Shown here: piece by piece, positions 13,515 through 22,366 of the stretch
How positions within the stretch are numbered: the first letter of the stretch is position 1
How the letters are laid out: each line of letters starts with the position of its first letter
Source: Mycobacterium arosiense ATCC BAA-1401 = DSM 45069
Lineage (GTDB): Bacteria > Actinomycetota > Actinomycetes > Mycobacteriales > Mycobacteriaceae
Direction: 5' to 3'
Length of the DNA stretch: 32,396 nt
Assembly: GCF_002086125.1 (NCBI RefSeq)
Contig: NZ_MVHG01000060.1
Span: 1 to 32,396 of the forward strand
Translations under genes and position numbers: made by a program
Notes under the pieces: generated by a model
Seen by the model: the letters and a program-made list of their open reading frames with translations, nothing else
Told to the model about the DNA's origin: nothing
Database searches by the model: none

Positions 13515-14594
13515 TCAGTGCTGCAGGAACGAGAAGTTCGGCAGCGGGGGCAGGCCCGGCACCATGGCCAGCAGGCTGGGCGCGTGCTGCTGCGTCAGCG
13601 TGGGGGCCTGCGCGGGCAGCCCGAGCGGAGCCACCGGGGCCACCGGAGCGGCAACCGGTGCCGGGGCGGCCGGAGCGGCAACCGGTGCCGGGGCGACCGG
13701 AGCGGCGGCGGGCGGCTGAGCCGGCAATCCCACCGGCGAGGCAGCGGGCGCCTGGGCCGGAGCCGGCGTGGTCGCGCCGGGCGCGCTCACGCGGAATCCG
13801 TTGATGATGGCGTCGGTGGCAGGTGCGTCGGCGACACTCACCGCACGATCGGTGGTCACCGACAGCGACACGAGGTACTTGTCGTGCCCCGACGTGGCGA
13901 TGACGTGGCGCCGCGACGTGTTGAGCGTCAAGTCACCGTCGCGGTAGGTGCCCTCGATGATCGACGATGGGAAGCCGCCGAAATCGGTCATCGCGGCGTT
14001 GGTGGGCTGCCACGCCGGAAGCTTCTGGCTGTCGACGTAGCCGTGGGTGATGGCCTCCTTCGGATCGAAGGTGCCGACCAGCTTGTACACCACGACCTGC
14101 GCGTTTGATGAATAGATACTGCTGCCCTGCCGGTCGGCGATCACCGCGAACGCGTCGGGCACGTTGGGATCGGGCACCTGGGTCCAGCGCGCCGGCACCG
14201 GCAGGGTGATGTCGAGCGCCTTGAAGCCCTGCGCCTTCTGCGGCTCGAGCTTCACGCCCTTGGATTGCAGGAATTCGCGGATCGTTCCGGACGTCGCGGG
14301 CGCCGGAGCCGGCGCAGGCGGCGTGACCGCGGCCGGGGCCGTCGTCCTGGGGGTCGCGGCGGAGGCCGGCGGGGCGATCTGGTTGCCGGCCGGCGGGGCC
14401 GCGAGGTACCTGCTCGGCGGCACCAGCTCGGGACCAAGGTTCTGCGGTGCCGGCGCGGGAACCGCGGGGACGGGCGCCGGCGCTGGAGGCGACGGATCTG
14501 CCGATGCCGTGCCGCCCGCAACAACCGCCAGGCCCATCCAGCCAGCGACCATGCCGCCGAGGAGCGCTCGGTGCAGGGGGACGATCTGAATCAT
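13515..14594 (-). CDS. mtc28: Mtc28 proline-rich secreted antigen (Rv0040c homologue)
   Basis: 359 residues; a secreted proline-rich antigen of the LpqN/LpqT family (about 310 residues in M. tuberculosis, from memory). A Sec signal peptide covers about 1-32 (IVPLHRALLGGMVAGWMGLA, cleaved after ASA-DPSPP). A Pro/Ala-rich stretch follows to about 100. The folded domain (about 105-265) includes TSGTIREFLQSKGVKLEPQK, FKALDITLPVPARWTQVPDP and DFGGFPSSIIEGTYRDGDL. The C-terminus is again Pro/Ala-rich and includes a 9-residue repeat (see 13643-13708). There is no lipobox Cys, so it is released and not lipidated. ATG 14594 has GGAAGGA about 9 nt upstream, which decides the start over an upstream in-frame start at 14732. 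Confidence 0.92.
   Translation of the reverse strand: MIQIVPLHRALLGGMVAGWMGLAVVAGGTASADPSPPAPAPVPAVPAPAPQNLGPELVPPSRYLAAPPAGNQIAPPASAATPRTTAPAAVTPPAPAPAPATSGTIREFLQSKGVKLEPQKAQGFKALDITLPVPARWTQVPDPNVPDAFAVIADRQGSSIYSSNAQVVVYKLVGTFDPKEAITHGYVDSQKLPAWQPTNAAMTDFGGFPSSIIEGTYRDGDLTLNTSRRHVIATSGHDKYLVSLSVTTDRAVSVADAPATDAIINGFRVSAPGATTPAPAQAPAASPVGLPAQPPAAAPVAPAPVAAPAAPAPVAAPVAPVAPLGLPAQAPTLTQQHAPSLLAMVPGLPPLPNFSFLQH
13643..13708. repeat. 27-bp in-frame tandem repeat in mtc28
   Basis: Units start at 13643, 13670 and 13697 (CCGGAGCGG...), two full 27-bp copies and a partial third. Each encodes nine residues of the APAPVAAP type, so copy change would lengthen the C-terminal Pro/Ala region without a frameshift. 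Confidence 0.75.
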
Positions 14595-14645
14595 CTGCGT
14601 CGGTCCTTCCAATGGCTGCCTACCAGAAGCCGTCGATAGGGGCTG

Positions 14646-14673
14646 ACTGTAACTAGAGGTCAAAGGCGGTGAA
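14646..14673 (-). promoter_or_regulatory. Predicted mtc28 promoter
   Basis: Minus-strand TTCACC (14673-14668), 16 nt, TACAGT (14651-14646). Transcription would start near 14639, giving a leader of about 45 nt with the GGAAGGA ribosome site. The rest of the 184-bp gap to leuS holds the leuS -10 box; nothing else was seen. Confidence 0.35.
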
Positions 14674-14766
14674 CAGGCCCGAAACACACCTGGGATGAAC
14701 CTCTGATCGGCGCGCAACGGAACCGAGACCAACCTGTGGCCGGCGAACTCGCCGTGTCGGCCCTTA

Positions 14767-14772
14767 TACCCT
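14767..14772 (+). promoter_or_regulatory. -10 box for leaderless leuS
   Basis: TACCCT (TANNNT) is followed by GTTCAG and GTG 14779. No Shine-Dalgarno lies upstream, so the mRNA probably starts at the G of GTG. Confidence 0.45.
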
Positions 14773-14778
14773 GTTCAG

Positions 14779-17688
14779 GTGACCGACTCCCCGACCACCT
14801 CGCCGGCAGGCAGCTCCGGCGCCGCCACGCCCGACTTTGAGGCGCCGCCGTATCGCTACACGGCTGCGCTGGCGGGTCGCATCGAGGGCGCGTGGCAGGA
14901 GAACTGGGCGAAGCTCGGCACCTTCAACGTGCCCAACCCGGTCGGTTCGCTGGCGCCGGAAGACGGATCCCCAGTGCCGGACGACAAGTTGTTCGTGCAG
15001 GACATGTTTCCCTACCCGTCGGGGGAGGGTTTGCACGTCGGGCATCCGCTCGGTTACATCGCGACGGACGTGTACGCCCGCTATTTTCGGATGACGGGCC
15101 GTAATGTGTTGCATGCGTTGGGGTTTGACGCATTCGGGCTGCCGGCCGAGCAGTACGCGGTGCAGACCGGGACCCATCCGCGCATCCGGACCGAGGCCAA
15201 CGTGGTGAATTTCCGGCGCCAGCTGGGACGACTGGGCCTCGCTCACGACAGCCGGCGCAGCTTCGCCACCACCGATGTCGAGTTCTACAAGTGGACCCAG
15301 TGGATCTTCCTGCAGATCTACAACGCCTGGTTCGACACCGATGCCAACAAGGCCCGCCCCATCGCGGAGCTGATCGCCGAATTCGATTCCGGGGCGCGCA
15401 GCCTCGAGGACGGGCGGGACTGGGCCAAGCTGTCGGCGGGGGAGCGGGCCGACGTGATCGACGGTCACCGGCTCGTCTACCGGGCCGACGCGATGGTGAA
15501 CTGGTGTCCCGGTCTGGGCACCGTACTGGCCAACGAAGAGGTCACCGCCGACGGCCGCAGCGACCGCGGCAACTTTCCGGTGTTCCGGAAGCGGTTGCGG
15601 CAGTGGATGATGCGCATCACCGCGTACTCCGACCGGCTACTGGACGACCTCGACGTGCTGGATTGGCCCGAGCCGGTCAAGACCATGCAGCGCAACTGGA
15701 TCGGCCGTTCCACCGGCGCTGAAGCGCTGTTCGCGGCGACCAAGGCCGATGGCGAGACGGTCGACATCGAGGTGTTCACCACCCGGCCCGACACGCTGTT
15801 CGGCGCCACCTACTTGGTGCTGGCCCCCGAACACGACCTGGTCGACGAGCTGGTCGCCACCGACTGGCCGGACGGCACCGACCCGCGCTGGACGTATGAC
15901 GCCGCCACACCCGGCGCGGCCGTCGCCGCCTACCGGCGGGCGATCGGGTCTAAGTCAGATCTCGAGCGCCAGGAGAGCAAGGCGAAGACCGGTGTCTTCT
16001 TGGGCAGTTACGCCGCCAATCCCACCAACGGCAAACCGGTGCCGATCTTCATCGCCGACTACGTGCTGGCCGGGTACGGAACCGGGGCCATCATGGCGGT
16101 CCCCGGCCACGATCAGCGCGACTGGGACTTCGCTCACGAGTTCGGCCTGCCCATCGTGGAAGTCATTGCCGGCGGCGACATTTCAGAGGCCGCCTACGCC
16201 GGCGACGGGGTGCTGGTCAACTCCGGCTACCTCGACGGTCTGAATGTGGCCGCGGCCAAGGAAAAGATCACCGCCCGCCTGGAGGCCGAAGGCCGCGGCC
16301 GGGCGCGCGTCGAATTCAAGTTGCGCGACTGGCTTTTCGCCCGCCAGCGGTACTGGGGCGAACCGTTCCCCATCGTCTACGACGCCGACGGGCGTGCGCA
16401 TGCACTCGACGAGGCCGCGCTGCCCGTCGAACTGCCCGACGTGCCGGATTACTCGCCCGTGCTGTTCGATCCCGATGACGGCGACAGCGAGCCCTCGCCG
16501 CCGCTGGCCAAGGCCACCGAATGGGTGCACGTCGAGCTGGACCTGGGCGACGGCCTGAAGCCCTACACCCGGGACACCAACGTGATGCCCCAGTGGGCCG
16601 GCAGCTCCTGGTACGAGCTGCGCTACACCGATCCACACAACTCGGAACGGTTTGCCGCCTTGGAGAATGAAGCTTACTGGATGGGTCCGCGGCCGGCTGA
16701 GCATGGGCCGGGAGATCCGGGCGGGGTCGACCTGTACGTCGGCGGCGCCGAACACGCGGTGCTGCACCTGCTCTATGCGCGGTTCTGGCACAAGGTCCTG
16801 TACGACCTGGGCCACGTGAGCTCTCGGGAACCCTATCGGCGGCTGGTCAACCAGGGTTACATCCAGGCCTTCGCCTACACCGACGCGCGGGGCTCGTACG
16901 TGCCGGCCGAAGAGGTGGTCGAGCGGGACGGCCGTTTCATCTATCCGGGACCCGAAGGAGAGGTCGAAGTCTTTCAGGAGTTCAGCAAAATCGGTAAGAG
17001 CCTGAAGAATTCGATCTCACCAGACGAGATCTGCGACGATTATGGCGCCGACACCCTGCGGGTCTACGAGATGACGATGGGCCCGCTGGAGGCGTCCCGG
17101 CCCTGGGCCACCAAAGACGTCGTCGGAGCCCACCGTTTCCTGCAGCGCGTGTGGCGTTTGGTGGTCGACGAGCAGACCGGTGACACCCGTGTGGTCGATG
17201 AGCCCACCCAGGAGTTGACGACCGACACGCTGCGAGCGCTGCATCGCACCATCGCCGGGGTCGCGGAAGACTATGCGGCGCTGCGGAATAACACCGCTGC
17301 GGCCAAGCTGATCGAGTACACCAATTACCTCACCAAGGAGCACCGTGACGCGGTGCCCCGCGCCGCGGTCGAGCCGCTGGTGTTGATGTTGGCGCCGCTG
17401 GCGCCGCATATCGCCGAGGAATTGTGGCTGCGCCTTGGCCACGAGACCCCGCTGGCGCACGGTCCTTTCCCGGTTGCCGATCCCGCTTATCTGGTCGACG
17501 ACACGGTGGAGTACCCGGTGCAGGTGAACGGCAAGGTCCGCGGGCGGGTGGTGGTGGCCGCCGATGCCGATCAGGACACGCTGAAGGCCGCCGCGCTGTC
17601 CGATGAAAAGGTGCAGGCGTTCTTGGCGGGTGCCACTCCGCGCAAGGTGATCGTGGTCCCGGGCCGGTTGGTCAACCTGGTCGTCTAG
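14779..17688 (+). CDS. leuS: Leucine--tRNA ligase
   Basis: 969 residues, exactly the length of M. tuberculosis LeuS as I recall it. A class I aminoacyl-tRNA synthetase that charges tRNA-Leu. The Rossmann HIGH motif is HVGH (86-89) in PYPSGEGLHVGHPLGYI. The CP1 editing domain lies about 260-480, with the threonine-rich FTTRPDTLFGATYLVLAPEH segment and the catalytic-Asp region GHDQRDWDFA. The KMSKS loop appears as KIGKS (737-741) in SKIGKSLKNSISPDEICDDY. The anticodon-binding helical domain and the C-terminal leucine-specific domain (YPVQVNGKVRGRVVV) close the protein. The start GTG 14779 is supported by the leaderless promoter. The stop overlaps the convergent SDR gene by 4 bp. Confidence 0.98.
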   Translation: MTDSPTTSPAGSSGAATPDFEAPPYRYTAALAGRIEGAWQENWAKLGTFNVPNPVGSLAPEDGSPVPDDKLFVQDMFPYPSGEGLHVGHPLGYIATDVYARYFRMTGRNVLHALGFDAFGLPAEQYAVQTGTHPRIRTEANVVNFRRQLGRLGLAHDSRRSFATTDVEFYKWTQWIFLQIYNAWFDTDANKARPIAELIAEFDSGARSLEDGRDWAKLSAGERADVIDGHRLVYRADAMVNWCPGLGTVLANEEVTADGRSDRGNFPVFRKRLRQWMMRITAYSDRLLDDLDVLDWPEPVKTMQRNWIGRSTGAEALFAATKADGETVDIEVFTTRPDTLFGATYLVLAPEHDLVDELVATDWPDGTDPRWTYDAATPGAAVAAYRRAIGSKSDLERQESKAKTGVFLGSYAANPTNGKPVPIFIADYVLAGYGTGAIMAVPGHDQRDWDFAHEFGLPIVEVIAGGDISEAAYAGDGVLVNSGYLDGLNVAAAKEKITARLEAEGRGRARVEFKLRDWLFARQRYWGEPFPIVYDADGRAHALDEAALPVELPDVPDYSPVLFDPDDGDSEPSPPLAKATEWVHVELDLGDGLKPYTRDTNVMPQWAGSSWYELRYTDPHNSERFAALENEAYWMGPRPAEHGPGDPGGVDLYVGGAEHAVLHLLYARFWHKVLYDLGHVSSREPYRRLVNQGYIQAFAYTDARGSYVPAEEVVERDGRFIYPGPEGEVEVFQEFSKIGKSLKNSISPDEICDDYGADTLRVYEMTMGPLEASRPWATKDVVGAHRFLQRVWRLVVDEQTGDTRVVDEPTQELTTDTLRALHRTIAGVAEDYAALRNNTAAAKLIEYTNYLTKEHRDAVPRAAVEPLVLMLAPLAPHIAEELWLRLGHETPLAHGPFPVADPAYLVDDTVEYPVQVNGKVRGRVVVAADADQDTLKAAALSDEKVQAFLAGATPRKVIVVPGRLVNLVV

Positions 17689-18362
17689 GCCAAGCGCCCG
17701 GTGGGTCGCAGCATCAGCTCGTGGACGTGGCCGTCGGGCGGGGTGTTCACCGCATGGGCGACGGCGGCCGCGACCGTTTCGGGTTTCAAGAAGTTGGCGG
17801 GGTCGTAGGTGCCGCCCTCGAACTCGACGAGTTCGCGCTGCATGTCGCTGTCGGTGCGGCCCGGATAGATCGTCGTCACCCGCAACTCCGATTCGTCGCT
17901 GCGGAGCGAATCCGCGAAGGCGCGCAGCGCGAACTTGCTGGCCGAATAAGAAGCCATGCCGCGCGAAGCGTTGCGCCCCGCTCCGGAGTTGATGAACACC
18001 ACCTGGCCGCGCGCCCGTCGCAGCGCCGGCAGCAGCGCCAGCGTAAGTTCCACCGGCCCAAAGACGTTCACGGCGAAGGTGGCACGCCACTCGTCGACGT
18101 TAGAATCGGCGACAGTGCCGGGTATCGCCAACCCCGCGTTGTGCACCAGCACGTCGAGTTCGTCGACGATTTCGCAGGCGGCTTCGATGTCGCCGGGGTC
18201 CGTGAGGTCCAGCGGAAACGTGGTGGCGCCGAGCCGCTTCGCGACCGCGTCGAGCCGATCGGAAGGCCGGCCGGCCAGCAGCAGGGTGTGGGTGGGCGCC
18301 AGCGCCGCGGCGATGGCCGAACCGATACCGCCGCCGGCGCCGGTGATGAGTGCATTGGGCAT
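17685..18362 (-). CDS. Short-chain dehydrogenase/reductase
   Basis: 225 residues, a classical SDR. The nucleotide-binding motif is TGAGGGIG (7-14), then LDLTDP (adenine-ring contact), HNAGLA (74-79), and the catalytic triad Ser126, Tyr139 and Lys143 in INSGAG and YSASK. IYPGRTDSD follows, as in NAD(P)-binding SDRs. An Arg after the second strand (AGRPSDRLD) favours NADP over NAD. It is 30 residues shorter than the usual 250, mostly in the C-terminal substrate loop. The substrate is unknown. It has its own TAAACT box 7 nt before ATG 18362 and lies 59 bp downstream of the MarR gene on the same strand. It is not between leuS and Rv0042c in M. tuberculosis. Confidence 0.92.
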   Translation of the reverse strand: MPNALITGAGGGIGSAIAAALAPTHTLLLAGRPSDRLDAVAKRLGATTFPLDLTDPGDIEAACEIVDELDVLVHNAGLAIPGTVADSNVDEWRATFAVNVFGPVELTLALLPALRRARGQVVFINSGAGRNASRGMASYSASKFALRAFADSLRSDESELRVTTIYPGRTDSDMQRELVEFEGGTYDPANFLKPETVAAAVAHAVNTPPDGHVHELMLRPTGRLA

Positions 18363-18369
18363 GTCGGGC

Positions 18370-18375
18370 AGTTTA
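18370..18375 (-). promoter_or_regulatory. -10 box for the SDR gene
   Basis: Minus-strand TAAACT (18375-18370) is followed by 7 nt and ATG 18362, predicting a leaderless transcript separate from, or in addition to, read-through from the MarR gene. Confidence 0.35.
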
Positions 18376-18421
18376 CCGACAGCGCCGATCGCGGGCGAAA
18401 ACCATTGAGGAGACTGGGCTT

Positions 18422-18925
18422 TCAGGCTTCCTGGCGCGCGGGCGGCATGCCGGCGGGCCCGGACGTCGGATCGCCGGAGGCCAGCCGTTCCAGCGGCGCC
18501 AGCGCCTGCATCAGGGTGTTGAGGTCCGACGCCGGGAGCTGGCTCAGCATCGCGGCCAGGGAAGCGCGCCGATTGGCCAGCGACTCACCGTGAACGGCCC
18601 GCCCCCGCGGCGTGATGTCCACGAGCACCGCTCGCAGATCGGACGGGTCGCGGGAACGCTTGACCAGCCCGACCTTCTCCAGGCGCCGGATCGCCACCGT
18701 CGTGGTGGGGGTGCGCACCCGTTCGTGCGCGGCGAGATCGGTCATTCGAATCGGGCCCTGGTCGAGCAGGGTCACCAGGATCGACAATTGCGCCAGGGTC
18801 AGGTCCCCGGCGGCCGCGCCGCTGGGGTCGCCACGGCGGAGAATCGCAAACAATTTGGACAGCGCTCGATGCAAACCTTCGGCGAGCTCGGCTACGTCGG
18901 CCGGGTTCGTTTCGCTGTCCGCCAT
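18422..18925 (-). CDS. MarR-family transcriptional regulator (Rv0042c homologue)
   Basis: 167 residues. Winged helix-turn-helix over about 45-115: LTLAQLSILVTLLDQGPIRM, TDLAAHERVRTPTTTVAIRR, LEKVGLVKRSRDPSDLRAVL, with the wing Asp-Pro-Ser-Asp-x-Arg typical of MarR. Flanking helices (LAEGLHRALSKLFAILRR at the N-terminus, LNTLMQALAPLERLASGD at the C-terminus) form the dimer interface. A perfect palindrome covers its own -10 box, so autorepression is likely, and the SDR gene 59 bp downstream is the natural second target. It is shorter than the roughly 208 residues I recall for Rv0042c, the difference being at the ends. Confidence 0.92.
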   Translation of the reverse strand: MADSETNPADVAELAEGLHRALSKLFAILRRGDPSGAAAGDLTLAQLSILVTLLDQGPIRMTDLAAHERVRTPTTTVAIRRLEKVGLVKRSRDPSDLRAVLVDITPRGRAVHGESLANRRASLAAMLSQLPASDLNTLMQALAPLERLASGDPTSGPAGMPPARQEA

Positions 18926-18927
18926 AA

Positions 18928-18961
18928 ATCGGGAGTCTATCCCGATATGAGGTGCTTACAA
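18928..18961 (-). promoter_or_regulatory. marR promoter with perfect 19-bp palindrome
   Basis: ATCGGGAGTCTATCCCGAT (18928-18946) has perfect 7-bp arms and a 5-nt centre. It contains the minus-strand -10 box TAGACT (18939-18934), 8 nt before ATG 18925; TTGTAA (18961-18956) is a -35 at 16 nt. A bound dimer would occlude the -10 box, the standard MarR autorepression layout. Confidence 0.6.
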
Positions 18962-18990
18962 GGGAGCTATTGCCCTCCGGTTAGTCCAGA

Positions 18991-19740
18991 TCAAAGCACT
19001 TGGGACAAAAACCGCTGCAGTCGTTGGGTCTCTGCCGCTTCGAATATCCGCTCGGGCGGCCCCGATTCCACAACCTTGCCGTGATCCATGAACACGACGG
19101 CATCCGACGCCGACCGTGCGAAGCCCATTTCGTGGGTTACCACAACCATTGTCATGCCATCGGCGCCAAGGTCGGCGATGAGTTGCAGTATTCCCTTGAC
19201 CATTTCGGGATCCAGCGCAGAGGTCGCCTCGTCGAAAAACATCACCTGGGGAGCCATCGCCAACGCGCGTGCGATCGCCACCCGCTGCTGTTGGCCACCC
19301 GACAGCATGCCGGGGCGCGCGGCGGCCTTGTGCTTCAGGCCAACTCGGTCCAGCTGTGCCACCGCCAGGTCCCGGGCCTCCTCGGACGACAGACGCCGCA
19401 ACTTGCGCGGCGCCATCACCACGTTGTCCAGCACGCTGAGGTGCGGGAACAGATTGAAATGCTGGAACACCATTCCGATCCGCTGGCGGAGCTCGTTGGG
19501 ATCGTCGCGCAGCACCGATCTGCCATCCAGCAGAATGTCGCCGCTGTCGGGCTCATAGAGGCGGTTCAGGGTGCGCAGCAGTGTCGACTTGCCCGAGCCG
19601 GACGGCCCGATAACCGCGACGGTGCTGCCGGCGGGGGCCTCGACATCGACGCCGCGCAGCACCTTGGTCCCGCCCAGCGTCTGGTGAATGTCGTTGGCCG
19701 CCAGCGAGACTGACTCACGTCCGTATGTGCCGGAGGTCAC
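18991..19740 (-). CDS. Polar amino-acid ABC transporter, ATP-binding subunit (GlnQ type)
   Basis: 249 residues, a complete ATPase subunit that powers import. Walker A is GPSGSGKSTLL, the Q-loop lies in IGMVFQHFNLFPHLSV, the signature is LSGGQQQR, Walker B is VMFFDEATSALD and the switch His is in VVVTHEMG. The FNLFPHLSVLDNV sequence and DPEMV after the D-loop are typical of the glutamine/polar amino-acid family (GlnQ, HisP, ArtP). Its GTG start overlaps the end of the fused permease gene by 4 bp, so the two are translationally coupled. The ligand cannot be assigned between glutamine, glutamate, arginine and similar. Confidence 0.95.
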   Translation of the reverse strand: MTSGTYGRESVSLAANDIHQTLGGTKVLRGVDVEAPAGSTVAVIGPSGSGKSTLLRTLNRLYEPDSGDILLDGRSVLRDDPNELRQRIGMVFQHFNLFPHLSVLDNVVMAPRKLRRLSSEEARDLAVAQLDRVGLKHKAAARPGMLSGGQQQRVAIARALAMAPQVMFFDEATSALDPEMVKGILQLIADLGADGMTMVVVTHEMGFARSASDAVVFMDHGKVVESGPPERIFEAAETQRLQRFLSQVL

Positions 19741-21560
19741 GTGATTTCCTGGCCGAACGTCGTCGCGAGCATGTCGGCGTCATCTTCTGGCGCGGCGGCC
19801 CGGCGTCCGCGGCGAAGCCGGTTGTCGATGTAGTTGACCAAATGCGTTAGTGGAATGGTCAATAGCAGGTAAAAGAGGCCGGCGGCCACCAACGGTGACA
19901 GGCTCCCGGTTTGAGCGTTGAGGTCCCGTCCCACCTGGAACAGTTCTCGCTGATCGGCGATCAGGCCGAGGAAGTACACCAGGGCCGAGGCTTTCAGCAG
20001 CCCGATGGCCTGGTTGACCAGGGCGGGCAGGACGCGCCGGATTCCCTGCGGTACCACCACCAGCCGCATCGCGGTGACATAGCTGAAGCCGAGCGCCCGG
20101 GACGCTTCGAGTTGTCCGGGGTCGACGCTTTGAATTCCGGAGCGCAGGATCTCGCCGATGTAGGCGGCGGCCATCAATCCCAGCGCGGCGATGCCGAGCG
20201 GGTACGGGTTCTTATTGGTCAGCCCGCTGACCAATGGGCCGACGCCCATCCCGATGAGCAGAATGATCACCACTTCGGGCAGGCCGCGGAAGATGTCGGT
20301 GTACACCCGCGCCGGCCAGCGCAGCCAGCGTCGGTGCGAAATTCCCGCCATCGCGAGCACCATCCCGAACGCCAGGCCGATCACGAGGGCGCTGTTGGTC
20401 AGGATCAAGGTGTTGGGCAACCCGGTGGTGAACAACATCGGGATGGCTTGCCGGTACATGTCCCAGTCGAAGAAGGAGTCACCGAGCTGGGCCAGTGGTG
20501 ATTTCGGGGCGGGGGGCCCCGCCGGTGAGCGGTGCTGTTTCGCGATCGCGGCAAAGTCCGGCAACCGGGGGATGGGCGCGGCCTTGGAGCCGGGTTTCCA
20601 GCCGGGCGGCAGCGACCGCGGTACCCACTGGCTGTACAGGTGCGCCCAGGTGCCGTCGGTGATGACGGCGTCCAGCCCGGAATTGAGCGCGTCGATCAAC
20701 GGCTTGTTGCCGTGGGCGACCGCGTATGCCACGAAATTGCCTGGGCTGTAGGTGTTTGCGGTGACCAGCGCAGGATCACCCGGGCGAATGACGGTCGCCG
20801 CGAGGGTACCCGGCGCCACCCACGCATCGATCTGACGGCTCTTGAGGCTGGCGTACAAGGTGGCAAAGCCGGGATACTTCACCGGTTGCAGGTGCAAGAC
20901 GTCGACGACGTAGGACTCCTCGACCGTGCCCTGCACGACGCCGATGCGCTGGCCGGCCGCGAGGTCGCCGAATTTATGGATGACGGACCCGGGCGGCACC
21001 ACCAGCGAATAGAAGCCGAAGTCGTAGCCGTTGGTGAACGACACCATGCGCCGCCGGGCGTCGGTCGCTTTCACCGCTGCCGATCCGACGTCGAACCGCC
21101 GCGACGCCACCTGGGCCAGCAGCGCCGAAAAGTCGGTGCTGACAAAGCGGACTTGCAGGCCCAGTTTGTCGGCGATGGCGCGCAGCAGTTGGTTGTCGAA
21201 GCCGCTGAATTCGCCGGTGGGGTTGATGCAGATGTTGGGCGGGGCGTCCGACAGCGTGCCGACGGTCAGCACGCCCGGCACCCCGAGGCCCAAGGCGCCG
21301 ACGTCGACTGCGCCGAGCGGCTCGACCGATGCCGTGGTGTCGCGGTCCTTTTCACCAGTGGTCGGGCTGTCGGTCACATCCTTGGGCAGAGCGCGCGCGC
21401 TGTTCACCCCGGCCGGCGCGCATTGATTCCAGTCCGCGGCCGCGGGCGCCATCGGTCCGCCCAGCGCGAGGCCGCCGACCATGAGCATTGCCGCGGCCAG
21501 GGCGAAGGCCCTTCCGCGGCGCTTGCTGTGCCGGCCCACGCGCAAACTCATCAGTGTCAC
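19737..21560 (-). CDS. Fused amino-acid substrate-binding protein and ABC permease
   Basis: 607 residues combining two usual subunits. A signal sequence covers about 1-43 (GRAFALAAAMLMVGGLALGG) with no lipobox. The periplasmic binding domain (about 88-330) has the family's opening (VLTVGTLSDAPPNICINPTG, FSGFDNQLLRAIADKLGL) and VGSAAVKATDARRRMVSFTN, where the Arg binds the amino-acid carboxylate. After a Pro-rich linker (SPAGPPAPKSPLAQLGDS) the His/Glu/Gln permease domain (about 365-585) has at least four membrane segments and the EAA loop EASRALGFSYVTAMRLVVVP. Fusion tethers the binding protein to the channel. The gene lies 40 bp after the GntR gene and overlaps the ATPase gene. It is not between Rv0042c and Rv0043c in M. 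tuberculosis. Confidence 0.93.
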   Translation of the reverse strand: MTLMSLRVGRHSKRRGRAFALAAAMLMVGGLALGGPMAPAAADWNQCAPAGVNSARALPKDVTDSPTTGEKDRDTTASVEPLGAVDVGALGLGVPGVLTVGTLSDAPPNICINPTGEFSGFDNQLLRAIADKLGLQVRFVSTDFSALLAQVASRRFDVGSAAVKATDARRRMVSFTNGYDFGFYSLVVPPGSVIHKFGDLAAGQRIGVVQGTVEESYVVDVLHLQPVKYPGFATLYASLKSRQIDAWVAPGTLAATVIRPGDPALVTANTYSPGNFVAYAVAHGNKPLIDALNSGLDAVITDGTWAHLYSQWVPRSLPPGWKPGSKAAPIPRLPDFAAIAKQHRSPAGPPAPKSPLAQLGDSFFDWDMYRQAIPMLFTTGLPNTLILTNSALVIGLAFGMVLAMAGISHRRWLRWPARVYTDIFRGLPEVVIILLIGMGVGPLVSGLTNKNPYPLGIAALGLMAAAYIGEILRSGIQSVDPGQLEASRALGFSYVTAMRLVVVPQGIRRVLPALVNQAIGLLKASALVYFLGLIADQRELFQVGRDLNAQTGSLSPLVAAGLFYLLLTIPLTHLVNYIDNRLRRGRRAAAPEDDADMLATTFGQEIT

Positions 21561-21600
21561 CGTAACGACTAAACGGCGACACGGCCCGGTCAGCGTCGGG

Positions 21601-22341
21601 TCAAAGCGCGAGCGATGCTTCGCCGCGGATCGGGTTGGCGTCGGCGATTACCCGCAGCGGGCCGGGAACGACCCGGCTGCCGTCGTCGGGTGGGGTGAAG
21701 ACCCGCCGGCGGAACAATTCGGCAAGCATGACCTGTGCCATCAGACGGGAGCGGTCGACGCACGCCGCCCGCGCGGCTTCGGGGTCGCGTCGGTGTATTG
21801 CCGAGGTCTCGTCTTCGTAGAACGGCAGCATCTCGTCGCGCCCGCCCTGATAGGTCGCCCAGAACAGGCGGGGGATGAGATTTTGCGACGCGCGGATGGT
21901 GGCGTGCAGACGCGGTCCGGCGTACTCGTCGTTGACGGTGCGCCGGTAGTCGGCCGCGATGTCGGTGACGGCGCGCGAGTCCTTGGCGGCACGCAGCGAG
22001 CGCATGAGCGAATCGAGCTGTCCGAGGATCCGCGGTGTGGGATTGGTGGCCGCGCGTGCGGATGCGATCCCATTGAGCAGTCCGTCGAGCTCGTGATGCT
22101 CGAGGACGGTGGCTTCATCGAACCGTTCGACGAAGGCGCCCCGGTGGTAACGCGTGGACACAATGCCGTCGTGTTCGAGTTGTACCAGCGCCTCTTGAAT
22201 GGGCACCCGGCTGACTCCCAAGCCCACTGCAATTTCGTTGCGATCGACGCGGTCCCCGCTGCGCAGCTTTCCGGTCAACAACAGGTGCAGGATGTGCGAA
22301 ACAACCAGGTCTTTTTCTTTGACCCCGTATTTTTTCGGCAT
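21601..22341 (-). CDS. GntR-family (FadR/FCD) transcriptional regulator (Rv0043c homologue)
   Basis: 246 residues from ATG 22341, near the 244 of Rv0043c; GTG 22365 would add eight. The N-terminal winged helix (about 10-75) is GntR-type: VVSHILHLLLTGKLRSGDRV, DRNEIAVGLGVSRVPIQEAL, VQLEHDGIVSTRYHRGAFVE. The C-terminal FCD-like helical domain (80-220) would bind a carboxylate ligand at a metal, with His residues in ARPxLHATIRASQ and ETSAIHRRDPEAARAA. It is followed after 40 bp by the amino-acid transporter genes on the same strand, so it is the probable regulator of that uptake system. A TGGTNNNACCA-like site precedes it. Confidence 0.9.
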   Translation of the reverse strand: MPKKYGVKEKDLVVSHILHLLLTGKLRSGDRVDRNEIAVGLGVSRVPIQEALVQLEHDGIVSTRYHRGAFVERFDEATVLEHHELDGLLNGIASARAATNPTPRILGQLDSLMRSLRAAKDSRAVTDIAADYRRTVNDEYAGPRLHATIRASQNLIPRLFWATYQGGRDEMLPFYEDETSAIHRRDPEAARAACVDRSRLMAQVMLAELFRRRVFTPPDDGSRVVPGPLRVIADANPIRGEASLAL

Positions 22342-22366
22342 CGTATTGTTGAGTCTCTTTCGCACC

